64,000 nucleotides of DNA from Septoria linicola (taxonomy: Eukaryota; Ascomycota; Dothideomycetes; Mycosphaerellales; Mycosphaerellaceae), in assembly GCA_024114885.1 (NCBI GenBank), contig CP099429.1, forward strand, positions 1 to 64,000, written 5' to 3'. Below the pieces are notes generated by a model. It was not told the DNA's origin. It saw nothing but the letters and a program-made list of their open reading frames with translations, and ran no database searches. Position numbers and translations under genes: made by a program. Numbering within the stretch: position 1 is the stretch's first letter; each line of letters begins with the position of its first letter. Positions 37,201 to 46,792 of this stretch are shown here, in pieces.

Positions 37201-37311
37201 AGTAAAAGTAGGTAGTAGCTTTACTAAGGATCTTCGAATTTACTTATTAAGTTAGTTAGATAAGCTACTCTCTAGTGTTTTAGGCTAGCTAGTAGACGCT
37301 AATTTACTTAT
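34263..37311 (-). pseudogene. gag: Element X copy B Gag-protease
   Basis: Minus strand from ATA at 37311 (counterpart of 14502) to the hairpin near 34250. The protease loop reads Asp-Glu-Arg-Ala at about 34900-34912, where copy A has Asp-Glu-Glu-Ala; both derive from one Gly codon, GGG. The leader carries hairpin 1 at 37375-37396. Confidence 0.65.
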
Positions 37312-38112
37312 AGAGCTCGTTCGAAGGTGTTCTAAGAGTATATTATACTCTCCTTAATCAGGTTTTTAAATAAAATATAGTTATCGTTTAAAACGATAAA
37401 AAAACAAGAGTCTAAAATTTTCTTAGCTATTAGAAGGTAAACGTTAAACTTTTCTTTATAATACTAGAGCTATATTAATTGTGCCTAATAAGCAAGGTAT
37501 GTCGTGTCGTATAGTTCGACTATTTATAGCTAGGCGCGTCTGTCTTACTTATTCGAGTAATTCGCTAAGTAACTATAATAGTATAATATTACGTTAGCCT
37601 ATACTATATACTAGGTCTAGAGCCTTAGACGTAATTAGTGTCCTTAGCTAAACGATTAGCGTCTAACGCCGTACTAGGGCTTATTCTAAGCGATCTATAT
37701 ACTAGAGGATACGAGATTACCTAGACGGGTCTAGCCTATCTTATAGCCTCTACGCTAGCCGAACGAGAGCGTTTTTATACTAAACCGAGGTCTAATCGAA
37801 GACTATTATAGGTATAGAGACCCCGAGTAAATCTCCGATATAGTAAGTCGCCTTACTATCTATACGATAATTACTAAATAGATCTATACTAAGGAGTACT
37901 AGAGGTTTATAACTTTTCTAGGTTAGAGCGATATCTATATTCTAGAGACTTCTATATTATTATAGCCCTTTAAGTCGCCTCTTACGTAGGCTTCTTTTAG
38001 GCCTCTTACTAATGTTTATAGTGCGTTAGTTCTCGCTTTAAGGCTACTATCTACCCTCTACGCTTCTAGTTCTAGTATAAGAGAGAAGAGATAGCCCTAC
38101 CTTCGGCTCTAT

Positions 38113-38392
38113 TAATAGATAACAACTACTCTAATACTAACCCCCTAGGTAGGTATAAGAGTAGTCGCTATAGAATAAGACCTATTCGGAGAGTAATAGT
38201 CTTGTAATACGTTAATTAAATAGTAGTAACGAGCTTAAAATAGTAGCCCTAGGACTAAGAGCCTTATACTAGGACCGTAGGACATTAAATTAATTAAGTA
38301 GAGTAAACATTGCTATCTTAGAAACGAGCTACTACCTTGCTTTTATACTAAAACTGCTAAGTACGGTATATAGATAGGCCTTTACCTTACTA
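38113..38392 (-). repeat. 5' LTR of element X copy B
   Basis: 280 bp, matching 25262-25541; the element's primer binding site is on its inner side (minus strand, 38097-38111). It is followed by the target duplication CTAC (38393-38396), where the element I pol sequence resumes. Confidence 0.95.
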
Positions 38393-38396
38393 CTAC

Positions 38397-40690
38397 TTAC
38401 GAGTATACTACGCTTATACTTAGTTTAGCCTATACTAGCGCGCGAGTATATCTAAGGATCAAGTCTAAGACATTTACGTACGGCTCTTCGCTCTTAGTAA
38501 TTATACCTACTACTCGTATAGGCGTTAAGAACTACTACTACGGGTTAGAGTTAGTACTTCTCTCTATCGAAGAATACTATTCTTTATAAGTCGTATAGAT
38601 ACGAGCTACGAGCGGTCTACCTACGTCTCTCGTACTCTAATCGTCCTATAGCTATAACTTAGTCTATAGAGTAGGTAGTAGGTTAGTTACCTCTACTACC
38701 TCCTTAGCGTAATCGCTACGCCTTAACGGCGCGTCGGCTAGGTTTCGCTTACCTGCCTAGTACGTTATAACGAAGTCGAATAAGGCTAGGAATATAGCCT
38801 AGCGAGCTTACCTACTAGTTAACTTCTTTACGCCTATAAACCTACGAAGGTTAGTATAGTCGACTAGTACGTCGATCGTATATAGAGCGCCTTCGAGGTA
38901 CGGCCTCTACGCTTTAAAAGCCTTAACTACTATAAGAAGCTCCTTATCGTATACCTCGTAATTATACTCTATAGTAATTATCTTCCTAGACATAAATATA
39001 ATAGGGTACTATTTAGACCTAAAGAGTTAGCTAAGGATTATAGTAATTACGTAATTAGAGGCGTCGCTCTCGACTCGTAGCCTAAGCGTAGAGTCGAAGT
39101 GCCTTAGTAGTAGTACTATAGAAAAGCGCTTTTTTAACTTAGTAAACGCCTACTCCTCCTATATAGTCTACTTAAGTAGGCTAGGCTTCTTGCCTACTAT
39201 AGCGCTCTTAGATAACGCTATAAGTAGAGATACTACTCTAGAGTATTTAAAAATAAAACGCTAGTAGAAATTAGTAAACTTAAGAAAGGATTAAACCTCT
39301 ACGAGCGTTATAGGCGTTAGCTACGCTACGATTACGTCTATCCTACGTAGATCTATCGTAACCTCTCTAGTAGTTACTACGAAGCCTAGGAAATCGACTT
39401 CCTTCTACTAGAATTTATACTTTACTCTTTAAGTATAGAGTCCGAACTTCTAGAGACGTATAAGTACGTCGTATACGTCGCGTACGTAGTCTACGCGGCT
39501 CTTACTATAGATAAGAATGTTATCAAGGTATACTACGTAGTACGTATCGACTAAACCTACTAAAGTATAGTTAATATACGCCTAGAACGTAGCTAGAGTA
39601 TTAGTTAGGCTAAATAGTATCACCTTATACTAGAAGTAGCTATAGCGCGTATAGAACGTAGTCTTCTAGTAGTCGCTAGGCTTAACACGAATCCGATAGT
39701 ATATATCTATAAGGTCTAGAGTCGTAAACTATATAGCTCCTATAAGCCTATCTAGCGTCTTACTAATTAAGGAGAGTAGGTGTCTATTCTTAATAGTAAT
39801 CTCGTTTAACCCTCAGTAGTCGATATATAGCCTTAGTTTACTATCTTTCTTTAGTATAAACAGGATAGGCGTATCTACCTCGCTAACGCTACGCTCGATC
39901 TAATCGTACTTAAGGCCTATAGTAAGGTACTTCTTTAATTCCTCTAGCTCCTTACCTAACTAGTAATATAGCGGCCTAAAGAGTAGAACGGTACCTAGAC
40001 GTAGCTTAATCGTATACTCTACGCTATCTACTAGCTTGCTCCTTATCTCTTCTATCGGGTTTAGAACGTCGAAGAACTATTAGAACTTAGGAGGAAGAGG
40101 GTTAAGCTCTTCGCCTTCGCCTATCTTACTTATTACTACTATATATATAGTTAGTATATACTTCAAGTTCTTAAAAAACTTATAGGCTTCTCTAACCTTA
40201 ACGTTTTTAAAAGTATCGCTATAGGTCTACTTATCCGAGCTACTATCGACTCGTATATAATAAGTACGCCTCTATAGCCGATCTAAGATTATATTAGAGG
40301 TTAGTATATCGTAGGTATAAAAGATTACGCCTACTATACGCTCTACTCCTATAGAGTCTACGAGCCGTACGCGTATATAGTATATACTATAATAATACCC
40401 TAATTCCTTAGTAAATAAGGTAGCTAGGAGTAAGGCAGTATTAGTTCGAGCTATAATACTATGTTATAAGATAAAGGATCTTAATACTACGTTAATATTA
40501 GTAGTATTATTAAGAAGAAATTAGGCCGACTTAAGCCTATCCTACGCCTCGACTACGCCCTCTAGGTAAGTCGTATTTATAACTTATATAGAGAGGTATA
40601 TATCGCTACTAAGCTCGGTATCTAGAGATCGTAGTCCTTCTCTAATACCTTCTCTTTTTTTAGCGTCTCTATAGTAACCTTGTATACTAA
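38397..40690 (-). pseudogene. pol: Element I protease, RT and RNase H (pol 5' part)
   Basis: Minus strand. The RT is the best preserved coding trace in the window: a Leu-Arg-Leu-Tyr-Ile-Asp-Tyr box (about 39850-39825), Phe-Ser-Leu-Thr-Asn (about 39610) and the active site Val-Tyr-Leu-Asp-Asn-Ile-Leu-Ile-Tyr-Ser (about 39520-39545), a decayed Tyr-Leu-Asp-Asp. RNase H follows with a Glu-Ser-Asp-Ala-Ser motif (about 39070). An aspartic protease should lie between 40690 and 40250, but its Asp-x-Gly motif is not clear to me. The reading stops at 38397, where copy B is inserted, and continues at 25257. Confidence 0.85.
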
Positions 40691-40699
40691 TAGCTTCTT

Positions 40700-41800
40700 A
40701 CTATCGTCTCGAGCGCTTCGGTTAGAGTAGACAGAATTAGTACTAATATACTTCTTCTACTTATAGCTATAGTATTCTAAATACTTATAGCCTATAATAG
40801 AGCGAGTAGAACCTTTGTCGCTAGAGCGACGCGTACTATTCCCTCCTAGACTATCGTCGCGTCTACGCGTAGAAGCGTCGCTCTCTATACGCTTACGCTT
40901 CGAGTACGTATCGCGCTCGCGGTCCCTATTACTCTAGCTTCCGCCCTAGTTATACTATATAGGAATTACTCTATCGGCTTACTCTAGGCGCCTTACTAAC
41001 GTAACTAAATTAGCGCGCTTACTAGGCACGGTATAATTCTTAATAATCTCTTATCGAAGCGCTAGCTTTAACTTTATAAGGAGCTAGCGTACTAGCTACG
41101 TTTCGCTATAGTCGCCTAGTTAAGACTCTAAGTAGCCTAGCTCTATAGCGAACTAGCGTATCTCTTAGCCCTTACCCTATTAGGCCTTCTCGTACTCGAC
41201 TATTACGAGGATCGTATAATTCGCCTAATCCCTAATAACGTTATAGATAAAGCGCTTGAACTTAGTCTAAGTATAGTCTAGAGGTATTACCTTAGAGTAT
41301 TCGTTATACTAGGTCTCTTACGCCTCGCCTACGAGCTATATAATACTATATAGGACCTTCGAATCTTCTATACTAAACTCTTATAGACTATTAAGGAAGA
41401 TTACTTCGAGACTATAAATAAACTCTCTCGCCTCTTAGACTATCTCGCTCTTAAAAGTATAAGGTTCTCTAACTTTAGGACCTTTATATCGCGTATACGA
41501 TACGCTATCGTGAAGTATACTACCTATAATACTAGCGCTAGCGTCGTCTTTAGGATCGCTAATATCGAGAGTACTAGGAGTACCTAAGGATAGAGATTCT
41601 AACTCTATAAGGAGCTAATTATTCTCTTATCGTAGAGCGCGTACCTCTAAGCGATAACGTAGTTCCTAGTTCTTAGCCTTAAGCTATATACGCTCTACCT
41701 ACGTACTATCTTCGGTTATACTAGTAGACTCCTACTCCTAAACCTTGTTAGTATCTATAAAATTACCTTAATCGTCTACTTCGCCTATTACGAGCCCTAG
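40700..41800 (-). pseudogene. gag: Element I Gag
   Basis: Minus strand. An N-terminal Leu/Glu/Arg-rich, probably coiled-coil region (41700-41600) leads into a capsid-like region with the usual gypsy Gag flavour (Phe-Ile-Tyr-Ser-Leu-Glu, 41420-41400, and the following Trp-rich helices, now TAG-rich). A basic Arg/Ser/Asp region follows (40930-40830). A Tyr-rich patch at 40750-40797 (Gly-Tyr-Lys-Tyr-Leu-Glu-Tyr-Tyr-Ser-Tyr-Lys) is what a CCHC zinc knuckle becomes when TGY and CAY codons are both converted to TAY. The start is not identifiable. Confidence 0.7.
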
Positions 41801-41877
41801 TAGCGCCGTGCCTACGTTACGTTAAGGAGCTATAGGCCTCTATAGATTACTACTCTCGAAAGGAGAAGAATTAGAAT

Positions 41878-42049
41878 TATAAAAGAGGTATATAGTAATA
41901 TATAGAGCGCTCTCCTAATAAGACTATTAGGATATCGTAAGACTAATTCTTACCTCCTTTTAGATATATACGTATACTATAGTTATACTGTACGCTAAGC
42001 CTACGAGCCTAAGGTAGGTCTTAGCCTTTAACCTTACCTAGCTCTTATA
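41878..42049 (-). repeat. 5' LTR of element I
   Basis: 172 bp matching 22236-22407. Copy A sequence resumes at the duplication GTTTC (42050-42054). I could not recognise a conventional primer binding site in the bases directly inside it (minus strand, ending at 41877). Confidence 0.95.
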
Positions 42050-42054
42050 GTTTC

Positions 42055-42899
42055 CTATAGAGAATTCTTAAAGTTTAAGGTTTTTAGCCTATATAAAAGT
42101 AGAGAAGCTTAAATCCTCGGTAATAATAGCTCTAATAGCTCCTTTCTAGCTATTAATTATAGCGCTAGCGGTCTCTTACGATATAGAAAGCGCGATCTAG
42201 TAAGTCGACTAGGTATATAAAAAATAAGGCTCTTTTAAGTTAGTAGGAGTAATAACGATAGTATCTAAGTCTTAGTCCTTATTAGCGATAGTAAGGTATA
42301 TACTATAGTAATTAGTAGTAGCGTTAGTAGTATACGACAGCTATAGAAGCGTTAAGGTAAAGTAAACTTTTAGTTATCTTTTTAAATAATAACTAAAACC
42401 TTACGTAACTAAGCCTCGCGTATAGACCTCTAATCCTAATAGTAGTTACGCTACTACGATAAGGTATATAATTAGACTACTTTTACGCTCTAAACGATCT
42501 CTTCTTCCTTATTAACTATTAATTAGTTACTATAGAGCCTTACTTCTATTAAGTTCGATTCTTATCTTTCGTTACTACCTAGTAACGCTATATAGCTATT
42601 TATATACGTGAGTAGTAACTAATATAATAGAAAACTCTATAACCGGTTACGCGCTCGACTCTCCTCGCTATTTAAGTTACTTATTACTAGTTACGCGCTT
42701 TATATCGCTCTAAGCTACTAATACGACTATTTAAAGATATTCTCTTTCTCTCTTATATATAAAGAATAAGACTTCCTCTTTCTAGCGTTCTTTAACGCCT
42801 AAGCGCTTATTAAGACTAGCGCTTTCGCCTTCTACCTCGCCTATTCGAAGTCTAATATAAGAACTACCTAGATAAGATTCTCTAAAGAAAAGACGAAAA
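42055..42899 (+). other. Element X copy A noncoding region, second part
   Basis: Continues from 22235 after element I. No convincing frame. It holds hairpin 3 at about 42370-42396 (TTAGTTATCTTTTTAAATAA...AACTAA), some 500 bp before ORF3. The AATTCTTAAAGTTTAAGG stretch at about 42062 aligns with the reverse complement of 29555-29573 in copy B. Confidence 0.7.
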
Positions 42900-45800
42900 A
42901 TAGCTTCTTTAAGTTCTATATAAGGTATAGCGCTCGCTTATATTAATTACGAAGGCTCTATCGTTAGCTTCTAGCCTTTAAGCGGACCTCTTACTAGTAT
43001 AACGAACCTTAATAACGCTACTAAAGCTATTCTATTACTAGAGACTCTATAAGAATAAGAGAAGAGTATCGACTTAGTACTTAAGTAGGTCGAGGAAGTA
43101 AACGACGGAATAAAGATTAGTATATTTAACTTCTTTAAACGCCTCTAAGCTAAGATTTTACTAAAGTACCTTAATACGTAGAGCGTAAAGCGCGATAATA
43201 TAAAGAAAATACGCTAAGAAGGCTAAGACTTAGTAAAGGAGAGAAACTTAATCTAGTAGTAGCTACGTATAGAGTTTAGGCACGAGTAGAACTTCCTCTT
43301 CCTTAACTAAGTCTTATATAATAAAGAGATACTTAGGAACCTTTATTAATAGTTAAATAAGTATAAAGGCGTCTTTAAAGAGAGCGAGCCTAAAGACTAG
43401 GTTTTCTTAGTATAGTAAAAGTAAGATCGTTTCTATTAGTAGGTAGCGAATATGTTCTCTCGTAGCTAGTACTTTTAGCTATAGAGGAGTAAGAAGACTC
43501 CTAGCTCGTAAGGCTTAGGCTTTATTAATATAAACTTAAATAGGAGACGCTACTAGAATAAGTTTAAGATAGAGCTCTTATAGGTCGACGTATTTAGCTA
43601 TAAGATAAGAGAAGCACGCCTAGAGGTAGGCTATAGACTTAATTAGTATAGATTTATAGTTAAGCTTACTAAAGGAGAGGCCTTTAAAGAACTAACCTAT
43701 ATATTTTCGATAGTAGAGAGATAGCTCTTAATATCCTATAGACTATTATCTCCTTCTAGAAATCTAAGATCTAATAGACGACCCTCCTCCTCTACGCCTA
43801 AGGGCCTATCCTTATCTAGTCCTACTCGAAACTCTAGTTAAGAAGAAGAAAGAGAAGGTAATTTACTTATAACTCTAAAGCCTCGTCTTAGAGATTCTAT
43901 ATCGCCTAGTACTATATAGAGGCTAAAAGCTTAGTTAGAGAAGTTAACGCTAAGCTCTACGAAGAAGCCTACGCCTATCCTTCGTAAGAGTAGGAGGCTT
44001 ACTAGAATTCGCGCTAGAGAAACTATTATTAACTCGATCGAAACTTCTTCTATACTAAGTACTTTAGGTAATAGCGATTCTATATAAGACTAAGTATTAT
44101 CTACGACGGAGCCGCTACTAGGTCCGTAACGCCTATCGCTAATCGTACTAGAAGATAATAGCGGAATTAAGCTAGAGAGCGACTTAGAGCCTAATCTACG
44201 TTACTAGGCTTATATAAAGGATAGTATTACCTCTAAAGTCTACTACTATATAATCGTTAGCGGAGCTCTTAAAGAAGTCGATAATATCTAGGAGAAGAAG
44301 AAAGTAGCTAAGAGCTACGCTTTAATTAATATTCTTCTATACCTTAGCTAGCTTCTTTATAAAGAATATATAACTAAGATAGGTAATACTATAAGTTTAA
44401 AGCTACTAAAGATAGCTAACGTAACGTATACCCTCTACTAGCGTATTGTTTAGATAGGTAGTATAGCCGATCTCTAAGCTCTTATCGCCTAGAATACTTA
44501 AAATCGGACGTAGTTTAAGCTAGAAGTAAATACCTTCTTCTCTAAGCTAGTAGGATACTCTCGTCGTAGTAAGAAGAGTACTAATACTTAAAAACTAGAG
44601 GACGATATTAACGCTCTAATACGCGAGGTAGGTAGAAGCTATCTTAGACCCTTTTAGTTTATAGTAACTAAAGTAGACTTGAAGGTTACTCCTAATATCT
44701 ATTAGAGAGCTTAGGAGCTCTTAGACTATAATAGTAATAAGAGTACCTAGACCGATTATAGCTTCCTCTTTTATTCTCTTTCTACTAGAGGCCTATTTTA
44801 GATCCTAGACTCTTTACTCGAAGCTATATAGTATAAGTTTATAGTATATCGATAGTATAATATAGCTATTAGTTAGTATAGTTAGTCTCGTAGTATATAG
44901 TACTCGCTATCCTAATAGCTTCTTTACTAATATCCTTTACTATAGCTATACTAGCTAGTTACTACTCTATATACGACTATTAAGTACGTAGCCTACCTAT
45001 CTACTATCTTTTATATCTTTAACGATAAAGCTAGTTCTAACTACTCTAACGGCTTCTAGTATATCGCCTTGAACGAGAATATACTACTTAAGGAGAAGAG
45101 GCTTAATTAGGTTTAATTTACGATCTCTCTAGACGATACTAGCGATAGAGGACGACTTTTACTAACCTTAGATATAATTAGTAATAGGCTCTTTAACTCT
45201 AAGGAGGCAAAGTAGCTAGTAAGGCGTATTATCGCTAATAAGTAAAGCTATAGTATAGGCTTCGTCGAGACTATACCTCTAGTAATTACTAATAAAATAA
45301 AAGCTAACCTTAAGCTTAGTTAGAAGAATCCTTATACTAATACGGGCTCGCTAGTTATTTTGTATCTCTATATCTCTTAGTAGTATACTTATATAGGCGA
45401 AGAGTATCGCTTAATTCCTATAGTATTTCTAGCCTACTCTAATAGTCGTACGTTAGATAAGCTACCTAATAGTAATTACGTTAACGTTTCTATAATCTAT
45501 AGCGTATATCTCTATCGCGAGTAGATACCCTTTATAGCTTCTAGTACTATATACCCTATACGAGCGATAAAACCTTTCGCTATAGAGATACTATTAACTA
45601 GTCTAGGCCTGATTTCTAATATCTTAGTAGGCTAAGTTCTATAGGTAGATTAGATAGTAAGTATAGAAATAAAGAAGCTCTTTAGTATAAGTAAGGAGGA
45701 GTTTAAGGTCTATATAGCTAAATAGTAGACTATAGCTAAAGCTTAATTCGATACTGCCTACGCTATAGCTATAGATATTAAAGAGTATATATTTAGCGAA

Positions 45801-45935
45801 GCTAGCTTTATAAGCGTAGATAGTAACTTAGAAGTATTAGCGTTAAAGAAGAGAGAGGCTGTTCCTAAGAAGATCTCTAAGAATATAGTAGAAGAGTAGT
45901 AGCTAGTAAATAATAATTAGATCTAAGAAGATATT

Positions 45936-45966
45936 TTTAGTAGTTATCGTTAGAAAAGGTAACTAT
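45936..45966 (+). other. Element X hairpin 4, 3' end of ORF3
   Basis: Reads TAGTTATCGTTAGAAAAGG followed by TAACTA, an inverted repeat related to the other three. Counterparts: 25667-25690 (B) and 46907-46931 (C). Confidence 0.6.
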
Positions 45967-46073
45967 TTAATAGGCCTCTAATTAAAAGTTTAATAGACTT
46001 TAATAGAAAAACTAGCTAGTTTTAAGTAATTCTAAGTAAGGTCTACGAGTAGTTAGGTATCTAGTTAGATACT

Positions 46074-46086
46074 AAGGAAGAGAGGA
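46074..46086 (+). other. Polypurine tract, element X copy A
   Basis: AAGGAAGAGAGGA lies directly before the 3' LTR. The equivalent tracts AAGGAAAGGAGGAT (B) and AAGGAAGGAAGGAT (C) are on the minus strand. They confirm the direction of transcription deduced from gag and pol. Confidence 0.75.
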
Positions 46087-46087
46087 T

Positions 46088-46366
46088 TAGTAAGGTAAAG
46101 GCCTACCTACATACTATACTTAGTAGTTTTAGTATAAAAGCAAGGTAGTAGCTCGTTTCTAAGATAAAAATATTTACTCTACTTAATTAATTTAATATCC
46201 TATAGTCCTAGTATAGGCTCTTAGTCTTAGGACTACTATTTTGAGCTTGTTACTACTAGTTAATTAACGTATTACAAGACTATTACTATCCGAATAGGTC
46301 TTGTTCTATAGCGACTACTCTTATACCTACCTAGAGGGTTAGTATTAGAGTAGTTATTATCTATTA
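46088..46366 (+). repeat. 3' LTR of element X copy A
   Basis: 279 bp, TAGTAAGG...ATCTATTA, matching 13420-13698, followed by the target duplication CTAT (46367-46370). Confidence 0.95.
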
Positions 46367-46370
46367 CTAT

Positions 46371-46499
46371 ATTATAGATAAGAGTAAGCTACTAAAGGTA
46401 GTACTAGAGGTATACTTTAGAGAAGGTATAGTTACGTACGACTTATTTAGTTAGCTAGAGCTAGTTAACGATCTAATTAGTAAGAAGTTTACTATATAC
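46371..46499 (+). pseudogene. Split unrecognised ORF, part 2
   Basis: A 129-bp island between copies A and C. Joined after CTAT (13419) it continues the frame of part 1 for 43 codons with a single TAG, ending Ile-Tyr at the ATAC target site of copy C (46496-46499). It then continues in phase at 59696. This phase agreement on both sides is the main evidence that parts 1 to 3 were one ORF. Confidence 0.55.
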
Positions 46500-46778
46500 T
46501 AATAGATAATAACTACTCTAATACTAACCCTCTAGGTAGGTATAAGAGTAGTCGTTATAGAACAAGACCTATTTAGAGAGTAATAGTCTTATAATACGTA
46601 TATTAACTAGTAGTAACGAGCTTAAACTAGTAGTCCTAGAACTAAGAGCCTATACTAGGACCGTAGGACATTAAATTAATTAAGTAGAGTAAATATTACT
46701 ATCTTAGAAACGAGCTACTACCTTGCTTTTATACTAAAACTACTAAGTATAGTATATAGGTAGGCCTTTACCTTACTA
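46500..46778 (-). repeat. 3' LTR of element X copy C
   Basis: 279 bp, TAATAGAT...CCTTACTA on the plus strand; the polypurine tract (minus strand AAGGAAGGAAGGAT, 46779-46792) is on its inner side. Confidence 0.95.
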
Positions 46779-46792
46779 ATCCTTCCTTCCTT

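Larger units (their letters stand above)
25262..38392 (-). mobile_element. Element X copy B (13.1 kb, uninterrupted)
   Basis: 280-bp LTRs at 25262-25541 and 38113-38392; the 4-bp duplication CTAC at 25258-25261 and 38393-38396. Total 13,131 bp. It is inserted in element I just upstream of the integrase HHCC region, so it is the youngest of the nested set A, I, B. It runs in the opposite direction to copy A and aligns with it from end to end, except where A carries element I. It is as deeply RIPed as the older copies. Confidence 0.95.
22236..42049 (-). mobile_element. Element I (6.7-kb chromovirus), interrupted by copy B
   Basis: Bounded by 172-bp LTRs (22236-22407 and 41878-42049) with the 5-bp duplication GTTTC at 22231-22235 and 42050-42054. 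Removing copy B and its duplication leaves about 6,680 bp, a normal gypsy size. The genes read on the minus strand: Gag at 41.8-40.7 kb, protease/RT/RNase H from 40.7 to 38.4 kb, then, beyond copy B, integrase and chromodomain from 25.26 to 23.87 kb. The sequence of copy B at 29.4-29.6 kb shows the uninterrupted target, so the insertion of I into copy A is direct to verify. An additional plus-strand ORF lies between pol and the 3' LTR. Confidence 0.93.
42900..46087 (+). pseudogene. Element X copy A third ORF (ORF3), unknown protein
   Basis: Same strand as gag and pol, between pol and the 3' LTR. The frame starts at ATA 42900 (from ATG) and can be followed to about 45,990, some 1,030-1,060 codons. 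Visible parts: a Lys/Gln-rich, probably coiled-coil segment (43080-43400); a Ser/Pro/Arg-rich linker (43740-44000); a Leu-rich globular region (44250-44800); a second globular region (45000-45700); and a Lys-rich end. I see no signal peptide, transmembrane run or fusion-like stretch that would mark an envelope, and no enzyme motif. The same frame is kept in copies B and C. It may be an element-specific accessory protein or a captured host gene. Confidence 0.6.
13420..46366 (+). mobile_element. Element X copy A (13.1-kb LTR retrotransposon, interrupted)
   Basis: Bounded by 279-bp LTRs at 13420-13698 and 46088-46366, flanked by the 4-bp duplication CTAT (13416-13419 and 46367-46370). The element's own sequence is 13420-22235 plus 42055-46366, about 13,128 bp; element I (22236-42049) with its 5-bp duplication fills the gap. 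Order on the plus strand: LTR, primer site, leader, Gag-protease, RT-RNase H-integrase, a 1.2-kb noncoding region, a third ORF, polypurine tract, LTR. Copies B and C are the same element on the minus strand and align end to end with A. Length is about twice that of a typical fungal gypsy element. All ORFs are destroyed by RIP. Confidence 0.93.

Noticed and set aside
22236..42049. Two solo LTRs rather than one interrupted element I
   Set aside because: A matching 5-bp duplication, a polypurine tract and gag-pol parts in correct order between the LTRs show one element.
42900..46087. ORF3 as a retroviral-type envelope gene
   Set aside because: Position fits, but I see no signal peptide, hydrophobic fusion stretch or membrane anchor; the label would rest on position alone.
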